DNA of 64,000 nucleotides, taken from NCBI RefSeq assembly GCF_003073045.1, contig NC_037590.1:24082449-24146448 (forward strand). The letters are read 5' to 3'. Source of the stretch: Pomacea canaliculata. Taxonomy: Eukaryota > Mollusca > Gastropoda > Architaenioglossa > Ampullariidae. The notes under the pieces are model-generated. The model made no database searches. It had not been told where the DNA came from and saw nothing but the letters and a program-made list of their open reading frames with translations. Shown here one piece after another: positions 24,801 to 36,566 of the stretch. The stretch's first letter is position 1. Every line of letters starts with the position of its first letter. Both the position numbers and the translations under genes were made by a program.

Positions 24801-27539
24801 TCTGCCTAACCAAAAAAAACCGGGTGTCTTTAATGAGGAAACGACTGTAGCCAGGTAATGGTAAAAACAGCAAACAGACCCTACTCCCTCCCTATCTCCC
24901 CTTTGTGTCGATCGTTTTCATCTACTTTCATTTCATTTTTCCTTCCTGAGAACTTTTTGATATCCAGCATACACATGATACTCTTGATTCAGGTCACTAC
25001 TGTCCTCGTCTTCCTGTTTGACTTTTACTCATTTCAGATTGTGACAGTATTTCTGTCAAGCGCACGGACCTTGCCTTAGAGGCACTTTGAAAATGTTATT
25101 ATGATTATTAAAGACCCAAGTGACTACCGTTTCCTTCACGCATAAAATTTCGTGGAATTTGCTGCGTTTCTGTGCTATCTAGCATGTTTGTGTATTACAA
25201 TAATGATCAAAAGAGAATAAAAATGCAAGAAAATAAACATTATATAAAAAAAACTCCTAGCTAGAAATGAGATGCTATGCACAAAATACACTTAGCTACA
25301 AAACATGTAATAACAAGTTGAAAAGAAATACACAAGAAGTCAAAAAATAAGAATAGTGAGAAACTCAATTTGAATCCTGAAAGTTGTTACTGATAAAGTA
25401 TGCTGTTGCAATACCTAAGACTAAATTAAGTACAGTATTTTTTTTAACATAAGTCTTTTGTGAGCATTTCTGTCAACATGTGAGAACAGTTTAGGAATCT
25501 CTTTTCAGCCACATTTAAATGGCTTTTTTTTCCAGAGGGCACAAAATCTTATTCATACAGGGGTAAAAAGCAACTGCCATACTCAGCAATGCTCTCATGC
25601 TTAAAGTGACCTGGGGCCGTAGTGATGAGGATAAGTTAAGCATGGGGAACTCAAGGGCAAGTGTCTTGGGGCTGTGACAAGGATGCCATAAGGTAAAGTA
25701 ATGTAAAGCAATAATTGTGGGGTCTGCACACCGATTCACATCTTTGGCAACAAGATGCTTTTCATTGGTTTCCCCGCATTCCTCTGGAACATTTCCCTTT
25801 GCTTCATAACTAAGACCCTGCTGGTACATTAATCCTGTATGTCTTATGTGAACTTTCCCCAAGGTAAAGCTTCTCATAGGCAGCATGTAGCATCTGCCTG
25901 TAAGCATAAAATTATTTGCAATTTTAAAGGTCGGCCACAGTGTAACATTTGTCTCAAGTGACTGGCATAAGCTCGATGCAAGAAAAATTGTCCAAATACA
26001 GCTCGCATCACCACTAGGATGTAGTATTGACTTAAGTCCAGTGATGTAAAAAAAGAAAAAAAAAACTTGCTATCTAGTAGACCTTGAAACTAACACTGAT
26101 GATGAAAATAAGGACATGGAGGTCACTCTGTTGATGCTATGCACTTTACATTCCAGCATCATCACAAGTGTAGCTACCATCCTTACTCTGCCCTTGCAAT
26201 CATTTGTTACTCTTATTAATATCTTTCAAGACACATTCAATAATAAGCAAAGGTATTTATACAAACATGTCCTCATACCCATGTGCGCACAAACACACAC
26301 TGAGATGTACCAGTGTTTACATTTATTGAAAATAATCCCAACAGTATTTAAAAAATGACAAAAAAACTCACAGATACCTTTGGCCACAGTGCTCACATGT
26401 GAAACAAAAGAAATGGTCTGAGATTAAATGGTCTCCAAAGGATGCAGGAATGAGGACAAAACCTCAAGCAGTGGACTTTTAATTTTTTTAACCCCATAAA
26501 CTCAAAACATTTCAAAGAGTGAATTTGCTAAGCAATATATCTATATCCAACAGGTAAAATGTCTCTGATCTATTTCTCTTTTCTCAACTCAAACACCATT
26601 GTATACTACATCATGGATGTAGACCTTACATCATCTCACTGGTCTTTGTGTCCACGGTCGCAAGGATCTTTACTCATTGAGCTCTCTAGGAATACTACCT
26701 CTCTAGGAATACTACAAGAAAAAAATAGCATTAATGAGGGACACAAACCAAACCATGACAAATTTCCAAAATATCAGTAACCTGAAAAGAGCCACAACAT
26801 TTAAACTCAATTCCAAACTTGTTCATAATTTTAACAAATCTATCATTAAAATAACAATTTTCTTACTGTACATACAATCTTTCTTCTCCATGTGTTAAAT
26901 CATACACTTTGAAACAAAATACTGAGAACACAAAATATATAGCATGAAACACAGCCATACCAAGTATTTCACAATTTTTTTATATTGACATGTAACCATT
27001 AAATCAAGAAAATGAATGCAATTCAAAAGTGAAAAAAAAGCCACAAAAGAAATATTCTTCAAGTATGATTTGAAATCAAGATTATCAATTTGCACAAAAG
27101 AAATCAACTAAACTTGAAGAATAATTCATGAAGAACACACGGGAAAAGGAACAAGGAGAAATATAAAGTATTAGAGAAATAAAAAAGAACAGCAATGGTA
27201 ATGACTATTCATGACTGAGAAGAAAAATTGTACAGTCAAAACTGTGGTCTATTACAAAACAGGTAGCCTTTTGAATAGAAACTATTCCAGCATCTATGCA
27301 TAAGTGAATCCTGTTTCATATTTAACTCTCTCTCTCACACATGCACACACACACACACTTTCTCATTGCCTGCACAAAATGGAGTAATATTTAGGGATTT
27401 AATTTTTCACCTCCAATGTTCTTATTCTGTTTTTTGGATTCAGGAGTGCAATTTTTTTTTCACATGGACAACATACAAACGAAGTTTTAGGATTGCAAAA
27501 TTGGTAAAATCAAAAAGCTTGCTATGAGAACTAGCAAAT

Positions 27540-27970
27540 CTTCCTGTCACCAAAACAACAGATGGCCACAGGATTTTATTGTGCAGCCAAACAACAGAAC
27601 TCTCTCCCTTTCCATATTCACCACCTACCCACTATTGAATCCTTTAAATGTACACTAAAAACACACCTCTTTCGTAAACATTACTTCCAACTACCTTTCC
27701 CATAATGCTAGTCCTTTTTCACATCCTTCCTTTTGCAATATCATCTTACTCTCAGCTCTTGTTTTTATTATTTGGTTCCTCTTTGTGTTTTTCTGTATTT
27801 GATTTTATTCTTTGTTTAGTAAGGTTGTTTATTCTTTTATAGCTCATATGTTACTTGTTTTCCTGTCCCTTGTATGCTGATCATGTTTTGTTCTTGTTCT
27901 TAAGAGATTAGAGCATAATCTTTAGGAGTGTGAATATGTGCTTTACAAATTAGCATTATTATTATTAACC
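27540..27970 (+). mobile_element. CR1/L2-like LINE 3' end fragment
   Basis: Decayed plus-strand sequence reads NSLPF(H)IRHLPTIESFKCTLKTHLFRKHY-like in shifted frames. This is the C-terminal WNSLP...FK..LKTYLF signature of CR1/L2 elements. It ends in TTTACAAATTAGCATTATTATTATT, a typical short-unit tail. Confidence 0.6.
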
Positions 27971-29491
27971 AGAAACAGCTGTCCTATACTACTGGTAATC
28001 AGATTTTGAAACACCCTGATTAGCACCCTGAAGCCTATGTCTTTTTAAACAGCTTTGTATCAATCTCAAGCCGAATTTGGAGACTTGGTGCTTGCATCTT
28101 TGAGTTTGTGAGCACGTGTATGCACCAGCTTTTGAGTGACTGCATATACGTGCTCGTCTTTTGATTTGATAAGATCCTCCAAAGTCAAGGATGGCATAAG
28201 GTTTTATGTTTAATTTTTTTTATAGGTTGTTAACTCAATGGCTGAATAGCATTGCTTTTTCTCTTTTGCTCCACTAAAAATGTTGTTTTCTTCTTTAATA
28301 AGCACTTTATGTATGGAAAGAAGATACAGATGTTCTTACCACCCAGTCCAAGATCTGATAAGCAAGCAACCAAGGCAAGTTTGGCAACACAGTTCTTAGC
28401 CCTGAAAGACTTCAACCTATCAGCCAACGGAGATACTATGTCATGTTTTGTTACAAGGCTCACATGAACTTCAAATGATTATTTGTTGAAATGGTTTGCT
28501 TAAAATGCAAACTACCTTTTAAAAAAAATTAAAAAATGGAATTTGGGTCAAATTAAAAAAAATTTCGCTGCACAGTCCTGCACCAGTCTGATAATCTAAT
28601 AGATGCAATCAGATATCACAACTTCTGATGCAGCAAGTGAAAAACAACAAAAAACATTAAAAGGCAATAAACAATGGAAGCAACTGACAGATACATCTTA
28701 TGTCTGCCCAACCATTAAACAATAGGAAAAAGTGCTAGTAAATTGTGTAATGGTCTAAAACAAGTCAAAAGCATGCTTGCATACTCATGGTGAAAATAGG
28801 ACCAAAAAATCTTAGATTACTTCTTTAAGTACAGATGCAAAATACTTCCAACACCAAAATGACAAACACCCTGAAGATACTGTAACAGCATGCAGATAGA
28901 TTGCATTGATCATGTGCACCATTAAGCACTCATCTGATACATTTCTGACAGTTAATGAACAATACTGCTGAAAGAGATAAATTATCGCAACTATGGCTTA
29001 GGATGAACTGTAATCACCCATAATATATAGTTAACTGATCAGTTGAAGAAAAATTGTTTAGGCACAAAAATGTTTTCCCAAATCATAAACTAAATATGTT
29101 TTATAAGTGCAGCACAATAGCATGTTCCTTTTCTGAACAACCCTGTGATATCTACATCTTTATACATGCCGTGATTATTTTAAGATTATACAAAAGTCAT
29201 TTTTGTATAAGTTAATGTTAAGTATCTTACCATGCACAAATACAAAATACTGGTCCAACCTATGTGTCAAATTTCCCAAAAGGTAATGAAATGATTATGT
29301 ATGTTAAGTACAAATAGTTTAATAAATTGTTTTTCTAACCCCAGTCATATACATTAGCCCTCAACTCAGCAATCAGAAGCAACTAAAAAAAAAATGCTTT
29401 AAAGCTTTAATTCTTTTGAAATTGTGCAGTTAAAAAAAATACTACAAAGTAAGTAAAAAAAAAATAAATCAAATATGTAAGTTAAAAATGA

Positions 29492-32400
29492 TTAGTAAAT
29501 AAAGTTCTTGGTGGCAGCAGACTTATCAAGAGAAGGCATCACTTCTTCCACAGATGGCTGAAGTTTGGTGTATTTGGCAGTTCCACTTGAAGTTGTTCGT
29601 CGACGCTGTGCATCACGTCGTCCTTCTAAGACAAAAGCTATTATCTGCCAAAAATTTAAAAAATCAACTGGATTTCTCATTTTGAATGACACTTAGAAAG
29701 TAAATCTTGAAAATCTTTCTAAAAGAGGAATTGCTACATAGTTCTGAAGTTGTTTAAATTTTATGTTACTGCTTATTTTGCGTGTATGTACACAGAATGC
29801 CTGGTGTTGGAATAGACTGCACCATGTGAGAATGAATAACTAAATAAAAGGACCTGGGTCCATTATGAGATTATTCTGCAAACATTTTCTCCTTGTAGCA
29901 ACTACTCAAGTGTATTGAGGTATATTATATATTAAATTTGTTTACAGTAACAAATCAACTTTGAAATCTACAACCCATTTTCATGACCTTTATCTCTTTT
30001 CTTATTCCTTATCCCCTTTCACTCAGACTGAAGACAAGAAAACAAAGAAAAAACTTTGTGTAGCATAAAGCTTGATTTTGCGAAGTTTGATTAAGTACAA
30101 CAATGTTTACTAACATTTGCTCAAAAGCAAAATAAGTCAAAGGAAAAATATTTTAAAGTCTATGGCCTAGCTAATTTTAGGATTTTGCATGATAACCACC
30201 CTCAGCTCCAGAACATTTACAGCAGATACCTTCCCCTTGGAATAGACAGGCTGTCCAAGGAGAGCAACAATTTTAAACAAGTAGAGTAACCAGTTTAATA
30301 TGCTGAGGCAAAACCTGTCGTCCAAAGCAGATTCCACCCTGCCTGGAAGGAACGACTGAAAATTAGTCTGAATACTGATGGCCTCCTGTGGCTTGGAAGG
30401 CAGGAGTAGGTCACCATCTTCAGACTACAAAATGGCTAATGCCAACTCTTGGCATACCTTCAGAAGCTAGGAATGTTGCACACTAGCCAATACCTTTATA
30501 CCCAACACCCAGAGCACATCCTGCAGACATGCCTAAGCTTTGACAAACTACAAGAAGATGCTTCCTAGCCAGGGGCAGTGGAACTAAGGGAGAAGTTCTG
30601 GGGATACTGAGATTTCCTGAGGACGACCACATTTTTCATTGCAACTACCTTGCTGACAGTGTGTGAATGCATAGCAAAATGGAACACACACACACACAAA
30701 AAAGGTTCCAAAAACAATGGCTGAAACCTAAGCTGTTGAAGAATAAATGAGGTGTCTCTCAAACATGAAAGAGGAATACATAAAAAATAATTTTCCTCTA
30801 CTCAAGTTTTTGAATATGATCTTTAAAGATTTGTGGGTCACTAACCTTCTGTTTGTTGTGATAGAGTACATAGCCAGCAATACACAGCACCACTGCAGTC
30901 ACAAAATAGGCCATGAAGTGACCAGAGGATTCTTCTTCTTCAAATGCATCCATTTGTTTGGGAATCTTCACCACACCATCCTTGGGAATGTCAGGCTGTT
31001 TGGTAATTAACTTTTTTTTTTTTGCACATTTGCAATTCCTCACTCTTTCCCCCCCCCCAACTCCTCCTCTGCTGCCATCCATCCCCCCCTAAAACCTAGA
31101 CACATACAGCAAGAGATAAATAATAGCACTTCCTACACAGACACATACAGCAAGAGATAAATAATAGCACTTCCCACAAAGACACATACAGCAAGAGATA
31201 AATAATAGCACTTCCTACACAGACACACACAGCAAGAGATGAACAATAGCAGCATTTTGCTAAAGAACTCTCACCTGCTGTTTTACTTTTTTTGTATCTG
31301 ATGATATTTCAAAATCTCTATTGTCATTCTCATCATCAGCAGCAAATTTATGATCTTCATATTCATTATCAATATTATCAGGATCTTCATCTTCATCTTC
31401 ATCTGAAACACAAGAAATCATATAACACAAACCCTCAGAAAGGATAAAGTTCTCCTAATAATTATCATTTAAGATTAAAACAACAAGCTCTCTGGACCAT
31501 AAACAATAATTCCAGCATATCTGAATTTTCTTGAACAAGGCAATTCTACACTGGAATGAAGTGTACCAGAAGACGAAACCCCAAAAATTAAACGCTACTT
31601 AACAAAATTTATTGCTGTCACAAAAGCAAATGTGAAACGGTCAGCTATAAATGATTACTTTCTTGATAATGGTATCAATGTTCTCTGTGTCACTGAAAAA
31701 TGGCTTTATAATGATGGTGATGAGGCAAAATATCATGATTTGGCTCCACCAGATTACAATGCTACTTCTTTTCCATGTGTTACATCAATCTGCAGGGGTA
31801 TTGCTTTTGCTGTATGTGAGTAGCTGCTAACATGCATTACCTTCACTGATAACTTTCCCTTCAATCACAAATCACTCAAGCTGGCATAGCTGTCAACTAT
31901 GTTTCACTGATCCCATCTTGACACTTTTGCCTGTGCCACCTACCTCCAACCAAAAAGAATCACTTCACCAACATACTTTTCATCAAGGAGTTTCCTGATT
32001 TGCTGGAGAACACAACAGTTTGAGGGGATCCCTTCTTAATGTTAGTGACTATAGACTTCATTTTGACTAGCCAACACATTTCTATGCAAAAAAGTGCTTG
32101 ACATTATTGGAATATTTGGCCTAGCTCAGTCGGTCTCTTGAGCCCACTCATATGGCATTCTATAGACATGTTCGTATGTGTCTGTGTGTGTGTGCACACG
32201 TCATTCTTATACAGCATCATAAACTTGTCCATAGGGCTAAGACATGGCATCATATAACTTTTTTTATTATTATCATATTTAATGGTTTGATGATGATGAT
32301 GATTCACAAACATGTTCACCAGGAGAAATGGCATAATCCAAAATGAGAGCATAAGAAAATAAGAAAGAAGAAGAGCTTAAAAAGAAAAGAGAGGGTATTG

Positions 32401-35400
32401 AGGGTTGCGACTGACAGCTCTGTAGATACATAAGGGGAGGTTGGAAGTGGGGAGATTGGTGCTTTACTGGAGCCAGCAACTAAGGCTATATCATGGCAAG
32501 GCAGCCAGCCCTGTAAAACAGATGCCACATACAGAGAAAGAACAGCGTTCCTGAGATGAAAGCTGAACCCCAGAAAGCCAATCTTCACTGTATTGGTGAC
32601 AGACGCTAACCCATGGGTGGGCAATTAATTTTCCCAAGGGGCCACATGAGAAATTGGGATGGTTTTAGAGGGCCGGTCTAATATAGTTAACTCAGTTTTA
32701 TCCAATACTGTATATATAGTATATATACTGGCGGGTGGGCCAGCGGGCGGACCAGACCAGTCAGAGACAGGAGGCGGGCTGGATACGGCCCGCGGGCTGG
32801 CCTTTGCCCAGGTCTGCGCTAAACGTTGCACCATCAGACCACCCCATATATAAGGGGAAGAGTGTAGCATGCAGCATCACACTCTTATATTTACATGCTC
32901 TCAGTACTTAGTCTGCATAGTGACATTAGTCATATATATATGCAAAAACTTTTTTAAATAGCACGTCACTTAGACCACAAAATTTTAAAGGTGAAAATGA
33001 CCAAAGGATAAAGTAGTAAGGAAATCTTTATACTGTTTACATTTAACAGCATCAGTCATATTCCAATAACATACCAAATGATGGATAATCACTGTCTTCA
33101 ACAGGTCCAAGGGGATGTACACTGCTGCCTGTAGCTGCTTCCTTGTTTTCTGCTGCATCTTTGTTTTTTGGTTCACTTGCTTTTGTGTGATTATCTGTTC
33201 CTTCTCTCACGGTGCCTCCTCTTACTATTGCTTCTTTATTGGTCTCTATGCTATGGTATTTGTCAGACCCCCCTTCACCAATATTCCTCTCCTCTGCATT
33301 GTCTGCCTTGGAGTTTGTTCGTGACATATCTACATCAACTCTTGATAATACTTTATCAGTGCCACCCTGTGAACTGCTTACATTAGTTATCCCTTCAACA
33401 GTTGATTGCTCTACTGGCTGAGTTGCTCTACTGCTTGCCTCTGGTTCTAACTCATCACCATATTCTTGTGTGTAATCTGTCCTGGATCCTAGCTGATTTA
33501 CCCCACTGATAGACCCTTCCCTATTACCAGTATCTTTATCTGTTTGTCCTTCCCCGGGTTCTGGCTGATTTACAACAGGCCCTTTTCCATTATCATCATC
33601 TTTCTCTGGTTGACCTTCCATGGGTTCTGGCTGATTTACAACAGGCCCTTTTACTTTACCATCATCGTTCTCTGTTTGACCTTCCGTGGATCCTAGCTGA
33701 TTTACCCTACTGATAGGCCCTTTATCGCCATTACTAGCATCTTTCTGCTTGTAACCTTCTCCGGGTTCTGGCTGATCTACAACAGGCTCTGTTCCATTAC
33801 CATCATCTTTCTCTGTTTGACCTTCCATGGGTACTAACTGAGTTACCCTACTGATAGGCCCTTTATCTCCATTACTAGCATCTTCCTGTGTTTTACTTGT
33901 CATGGGTCTTGGCTTATTTACCCCACTACTAGCCCCTGGTTCTACATTAAGATGGTCTCTCGTCGTTAAAATGTCTTCTCTGGATTTTGGATTCTGAACC
34001 CTTTTTGTGTTAGATAATCCTTTCTCAGTACCTGTCTGTGTCCTATCTTGTATTGCTATCACACTTCTACCTTCATTTGCCTTCCATTCACCATCTGTAA
34101 CAAAGAAATCAAGAAAACTGATGAAAACCCAGTTATATATCTCACATAAGGCACTTCTAAAGTCTCAAGCTGCTCTATATGAGCTTATCATCCAAAATAA
34201 AATAGTTACAGTTGTGATACAACTCAGGAACTTCAAACAGCAATATCTTGAAAACTAATAGTTTTTATATTTTTTATACATTCACGTGAACATAAAAAAT
34301 TACTCCTTTTAAAACACTTAATTTTTTGTGCCAGTACCTAATAATAATACAAAAGTTCAATCCGCTAAAAGAGCTCAAATTGGCGTAAATGTTTTTAATT
34401 TGTTAGGAGACTCAAGGTTCTGAATAACACATTATAACATTTTTCAGACTTTCATTGCCAAATCATATAATATATGATTAATTTTCCTTTCATGATTTGG
34501 AGCTTTTTTCCAAATACAAAACATCTTTATCATCTACTCCTGTTTACAACAGTGATGGAAATTTCTGTTTGCTGTTTGCTAACATAAGCAATAAACTAAA
34601 CATGCAGTTGCATCCCACAGTCCCATACAATTACTACACTCTTAAACCCCCCTCCTAGCAATAATTATCAGAGGTACACACACAAACACACTAAGTACAT
34701 TTGTTAGTCCCACTCAAAAGTAATATTGCAGTTGGTTTAAAGGACTTGGGAAAAAAGCACTCTTCTTGGCAACCAGTTGCTTCTTTTTATTGCTAGAGGG
34801 TAGCTTTTGGAAATGGTGATAAAGTGGGTGAGAGGGGTCGGTGATAATGTTGACAGCGCTGGCTTATAGGTCATTTAGTGCTCTTTGTGGAAGGCCAATA
34901 ATCTTGCTGGCAATCTTAATCGCTCTCATCAAGCAAGCCTTATCTTTGATAGAATGTCAAACCACAGTGACAGATTTCTGTGTGCCTTATGCACATTTCT
35001 ATGCAATGAAAATCCTGACAAGCCTTTACAAAACATTCAGAACCATTGCCATTAGTATAACAATCAAATCTGACAACAGTAATGCCAGTAGCCCTTGAAC
35101 TTTGTCATATGAGTTAATAAAAACAGTAAATATCTAGGGAATTTTTTTTTTAGCTTCATTGTACGATTATGCTTCATATATTCTCCTACCACAACTTCCT
35201 GAAAACACACACCTTTTGTCAGTATTTTCATTAACTTGTGGAGTCTTTCATGTTTTCTTATGCTCCATGATTAATTGTTTTGAATATTACTATTACTAAT
35301 ATTACTTGGTGAGAGAGAGGATTTTGATGCTATATTTATATGTCTGTGTGCATGTGGGTTTACCTCAACTGCACAGTGACATTAATAAGCTTATTTTTAA

Positions 35401-36166
35401 TGTTAATACTAATGAATCAAGAAAACATTTTTTTCTGTTAGTGTCAATAAACAGTGAATAAAAAAATAGCAAATTGTTTTAAGCTTTCTTCAATAGAGTG
35501 TACATTTTTTCATGAAAAAGAATGGTTAAAGCACCATTTATGAATTAATTAGTGTTCATGAACAGGTGAGAAAAACCTGTGGAGTCTGGACTTTTCTTAA
35601 ATATTAAAAGTTAGTTTTTTCTAGTCTGAAATCCTTACTTGAACGCATGTAGCTGACAACGCCGGCCACCAAAAGCCTGCATACCGGCCCCAGGGTTGTG
35701 CTGCTCAAACAGTACTCCGTTCACAAAGTTCTCGATCTCTTGTCATGAAAACAGAATTTTTTTGCCTGCAGTTTGGGCGTCTTTACATACATCCCAGCGT
35801 TCATCTTCCACATAAGGATTAACTTTGTCTGGTGTGATATCATTTGTGAAACAGTATTCACACACAAAGCTTTAGACACCATGTACAGCGCGTCACATAA
35901 CTGACCAGTAAAATCATCAGTTTGTCTTCTGTCGTCCTGTTCTCCAGAGATGCAAGGTTGTAAGACAAGACTGTCAGTCGAAAGAGCATCTCGTTGAAAT
36001 GTAGTGATGGGCGGGAAAACACACGAATGGTTCGACCAATATGCTATCATATCAAAATAAGTATATCTGTTGGGGGAACCTATGGCGTAGCCCAAATGAC
36101 TGCAACAAATGAACAGACGAAGACATAACCGACGAATCTCAATAACACTAGCCTCGACGCCATCAT
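29492..36166 (-). CDS. TGN38/TGOLN2-KCT2-like type I membrane protein, gene B
   Basis: Five exons. Exon 1 (about 35716-36166) starts MMASRLVLLRFVGYVFVC (signal peptide) and encodes a luminal Cys-rich domain (NHSCVFPP, LQPC, LCDALYMVSKALC). Exon 2 (33075-34094) is a long acidic/Pro-rich repeat stalk. Exon 3 (31275-31402) is an Asp/Glu-rich juxtamembrane segment. Exon 4 (30846-30995) holds EEEESSGHFMAYFVTAVV and the rest of the span, ending YHNKQK. Exon 5 (29492-29644) begins IIAFVLEGRR and has KYTKL and SVEEVMPSL, ending TKNFIY. The SSGHF...YHNKxKIIAFxLEGxR stretch matches vertebrate TGN38/TGOLN2, and VEEVMPSL...FIY matches KCT2 (C5orf15). The Yxx-phi motif YTKL suits TGN retrieval. Junctions 2-5 are in phase (1, 0, 0). 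Exon 1 needs three one-base homopolymer corrections, and its donor (35715, or an alternative at 35638) is unsure. Confidence 0.8.
30180..30690 (+). mobile_element. Degenerate LINE C-terminal fragment in gene B intron 4
   Basis: Plus-strand sequence in shifting frames carries TPEHILQTCLSFDKLQEDAW-like and LWGxLEDDHIFHCNYL-like stretches, typical of the region beyond the reverse transcriptase in RTE- and jockey-type LINEs. It has no intact frame. Confidence 0.5.
31100..31255 (+). repeat. 41-bp tandem repeat, nearly four units, in gene B intron 3
   Basis: Units of ACACATACAGCAAGAGATAA plus ATAATAGCACTTCCTACACAG repeat at 31100, 31141, 31182 and 31223 with few changes. They lie between the acidic exon and the membrane exon of gene B, just upstream of that exon's atypical acceptor. 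Confidence 0.88.
31620..32060 (+). mobile_element. LINE endonuclease-domain fragment in gene B intron 2
   Basis: The plus-strand frame reads RSAINDYFLDNGINVLCVTE, KWLYNDGDEAKYHDLAPPDY and NATSFPCVT. This corresponds to the N-terminal APE-type endonuclease region of non-LTR retrotransposons (the 'LTETWL' motif is diverged to VTEKWL). It is broken after about 60 residues. Confidence 0.75.
32430..32850 (-). repeat. tRNA-derived SINE, type 1, split by a hAT MITE
   Basis: Reading minus, it has a GTTTAGCG / GGTTAGCGTCTGTCACCAAT head, then the body (CATGATATAGCC, CTTTACTGG...). The head is interrupted at 32612-32816 by a hAT element whose target duplication CGCTAA(C/A)C is SINE sequence. This gives insertion order: SINE first, hAT later. 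Confidence 0.7.
32612..32816 (-). mobile_element. hAT-like MITE family 2, copy 2 (205 bp), nested in a SINE
   Basis: The ends CATGGGTGGGCAATTAATTT and TTTGCCCAGGTCTG are the reverse complement of the element at 12604-12802, with the same (TA)-rich centre and GC-rich arm. The flanks CGCTAACC (32604-32611) and CGCTAAAC (32817-32824) match at 7 of 8 positions. Confidence 0.85.
33480..33905 (-). repeat. Coding repeat array in gene B exon 2
   Basis: About six imperfect units of 60-90 bp encode GQTEKDDGNGKGPVVNQPEP and the alternating variant DASNGDKGPISRVNQLGS-T. They form an acidic, Pro/Gln-rich luminal stalk comparable in place and character to the stalk repeats of TGN38/TGOLN2. Units differ enough to be old. 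Confidence 0.8.
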
Positions 36167-36566
36167 GTTGCCAAATCACTACCGCTTTTGCGACGTTACT
36201 CAGGTTCCGACCGTATAGGTTTATGACAATTTGGGGATATGAATATTTGAAAACCCAAGTATCAGAACTAAAACTCAAAAGAATGTTATGTTAAACTGCC
36301 ATTCTTGATTTAGAGAAGGGCAGACTGCAAGGGATTTTAGAGATATTTAAATATGAGTGTTGAAAGTTCGTGCCGAAACTGAAAACCACACTTCACAGAG
36401 ACGATTGAAGTATTCGCTGAGAACTCGTGAACGAGAAAACGAAACACCGGAACTAGAAATTTGAACATAATTTGAGCATGCGCATGAGCACATAGTAACC
36501 ATTTTTTGATTTGAGGTTAGGTGACATTGTTTATCAGAAACTTAAAGACATTTTGCCATTAAAAAT
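36167..36566. promoter_or_regulatory. Divergent promoter region, gene B / DNAL4
   Basis: Exactly 400 bp separate the two start codons. The interval holds both 5' UTRs and presumably a bidirectional promoter. It includes GCATGCGCATGAGC at 36476-36489, an NRF1-like GCATGCGCA palindrome common in housekeeping promoters. No TATA box is obvious. Confidence 0.5.

Larger units (their letters stand above)
23008..29491. other. Intergenic region / possible 3' UTR of gene B
   Basis: No coding exon was recognised across 6.5 kb. It contains SINE copies (24115-24640), a LINE tail (27540-27960) and AT-rich sequence that may in part be the 3' UTR of gene B. Predicted short frames, such as those at 25515-25907 and 26116-26358, show no family features. 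Confidence 0.45.

Noticed and set aside
31100..31255. CRISPR-like array
   Set aside because: The 41-bp units are contiguous with no unique spacers, in an intron of a eukaryotic gene; it is a simple tandem repeat.
33115..33421. Several hydrophobic plus-strand frames
   Set aside because: Antisense shadows of the gene B repeat exon, which has splice sites and a coherent protein context on the other strand.
35721..36278. 185-codon minus-strand frame as a stand-alone gene
   Set aside because: It mixes one true block of gene B exon 1 with out-of-frame sequence, and its first 30 or so codons precede the signal peptide ATG in another frame.
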